A DNA stretch of 42,500 nucleotides from contig CAJNDS010002487.1 in NCBI GenBank assembly GCA_905221605.1, positions 270,702-313,201 on the forward strand. Direction: 5' to 3'. The notes beneath the pieces are model-generated. The model worked only from the letters and a program-made list of their open reading frames with translations. It searched no databases and was not told the DNA's origin. This document shows, piece after piece, positions 42,300 through 42,500 of the stretch (the stretch's first letter is position 1; each line of letters begins with the position of its first letter). This DNA comes from Symbiodinium natans. Taxonomy: Eukaryota > Sar > Dinophyceae > Suessiales > Symbiodiniaceae. The translations under genes were made by a program, and so were the position numbers.

Positions 42300-42450
42300 G
42301 AGGCCCGATTCAACCCTGAATCGGGCCACGGATCCATGATCCAAGACCCAAGATTCGCAGGAAAAGTTTGTCTGGGAATCTCGGGTGCCGAGTTTTCGGT
42401 CCAGGGCCCAATTCAACCTGAATCGGGCCGATTCAGCCTGAGTCGGGTCT
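42300..42450. repeat. Short GCCCGATTCA inverted repeats
   Basis: GCCCGATTCA and its complement are separated by 4 bp at about 42,304-42,327; near-copies lie at 42,408-42,430 and overlap a third at 42,425-42,448. These are small potential hairpins of unknown role. Confidence 0.7.
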
Positions 42451-42500
42451 AGGAGACAAGACCTGGGACACTGTTACCATCGCTGTTTGATGCACTAAAC

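Noticed and set aside
1-42500. Relict dinoflagellate spliced-leader sequence
   Set aside because: I looked for the TTTTGGCTCAAG-type word by eye on both strands and saw none; the search was not exhaustive, so absence is not claimed.

Overview
The window looks like nuclear DNA of a dinoflagellate-type alga. Direct evidence: plant/alga-type telomere heptamers (TTTAGGG/CCCTAAA) scattered through the interior; many tiny minus-strand exons coding for Kelch beta-propeller strands; and introns that, judged by comparing three copies, start mostly with GC, less often GT and sometimes GA, and end in AG|G. The GC/GT/GA donor mix with AG|G acceptors is known from Symbiodiniaceae and related dinoflagellates. 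The genus cannot be fixed from this sequence. Nothing bacterial or viral is visible.

Layout: almost everything is one minus-strand coding system, read from high to low coordinates. The same ordered set of 17 micro-exons (34-99 bp) occurs three times: unit C (40,107-31,483), unit B (30,771-12,505) and unit A (11,806-1,047). Each set codes six Kelch repeats, i.e. one six-bladed propeller of 320, 318 and 320 codons. In every copy the predicted exons join in matching phase with no in-frame stop, and all exon-length differences between copies are multiples of three. A short Thr-rich phase 0-0 exon lies between units (31,260-31,334 and 12,310-12,384), one follows unit A (439-513), and two precede unit C (41,403-41,444 and 40,533-40,586). 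The reading frame can therefore run without a break through at least three propellers (about 1,065 codons in 56 predicted exons, only about 7.5% of the window). Whether this is one giant multi-propeller protein or tandem single-propeller genes cannot be settled without transcripts. Conserved N-glycosylation sequons and paired cysteines point to a secreted or surface glycoprotein.

The rest is intron or flank: interstitial telomeric tracts in both orientations, poly-G/poly-C runs, microsatellites, small dispersed repeats, and one 10.2-kb intron in unit B (20,536-30,708). That intron is built from an ~820-bp tandem repeat, a GA microsatellite, a ~1.7-kb foldback, a six-copy 87-bp hairpin minisatellite and a 2.7-kb AT-rich ~156-bp satellite. 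The right edge (41,520-42,235) is an AT-rich simple-sequence block. I found no tRNA, rRNA, transposase, reverse transcriptase or CRISPR array. Exon limits were worked out by eye from the three-way comparison and have no transcript support.
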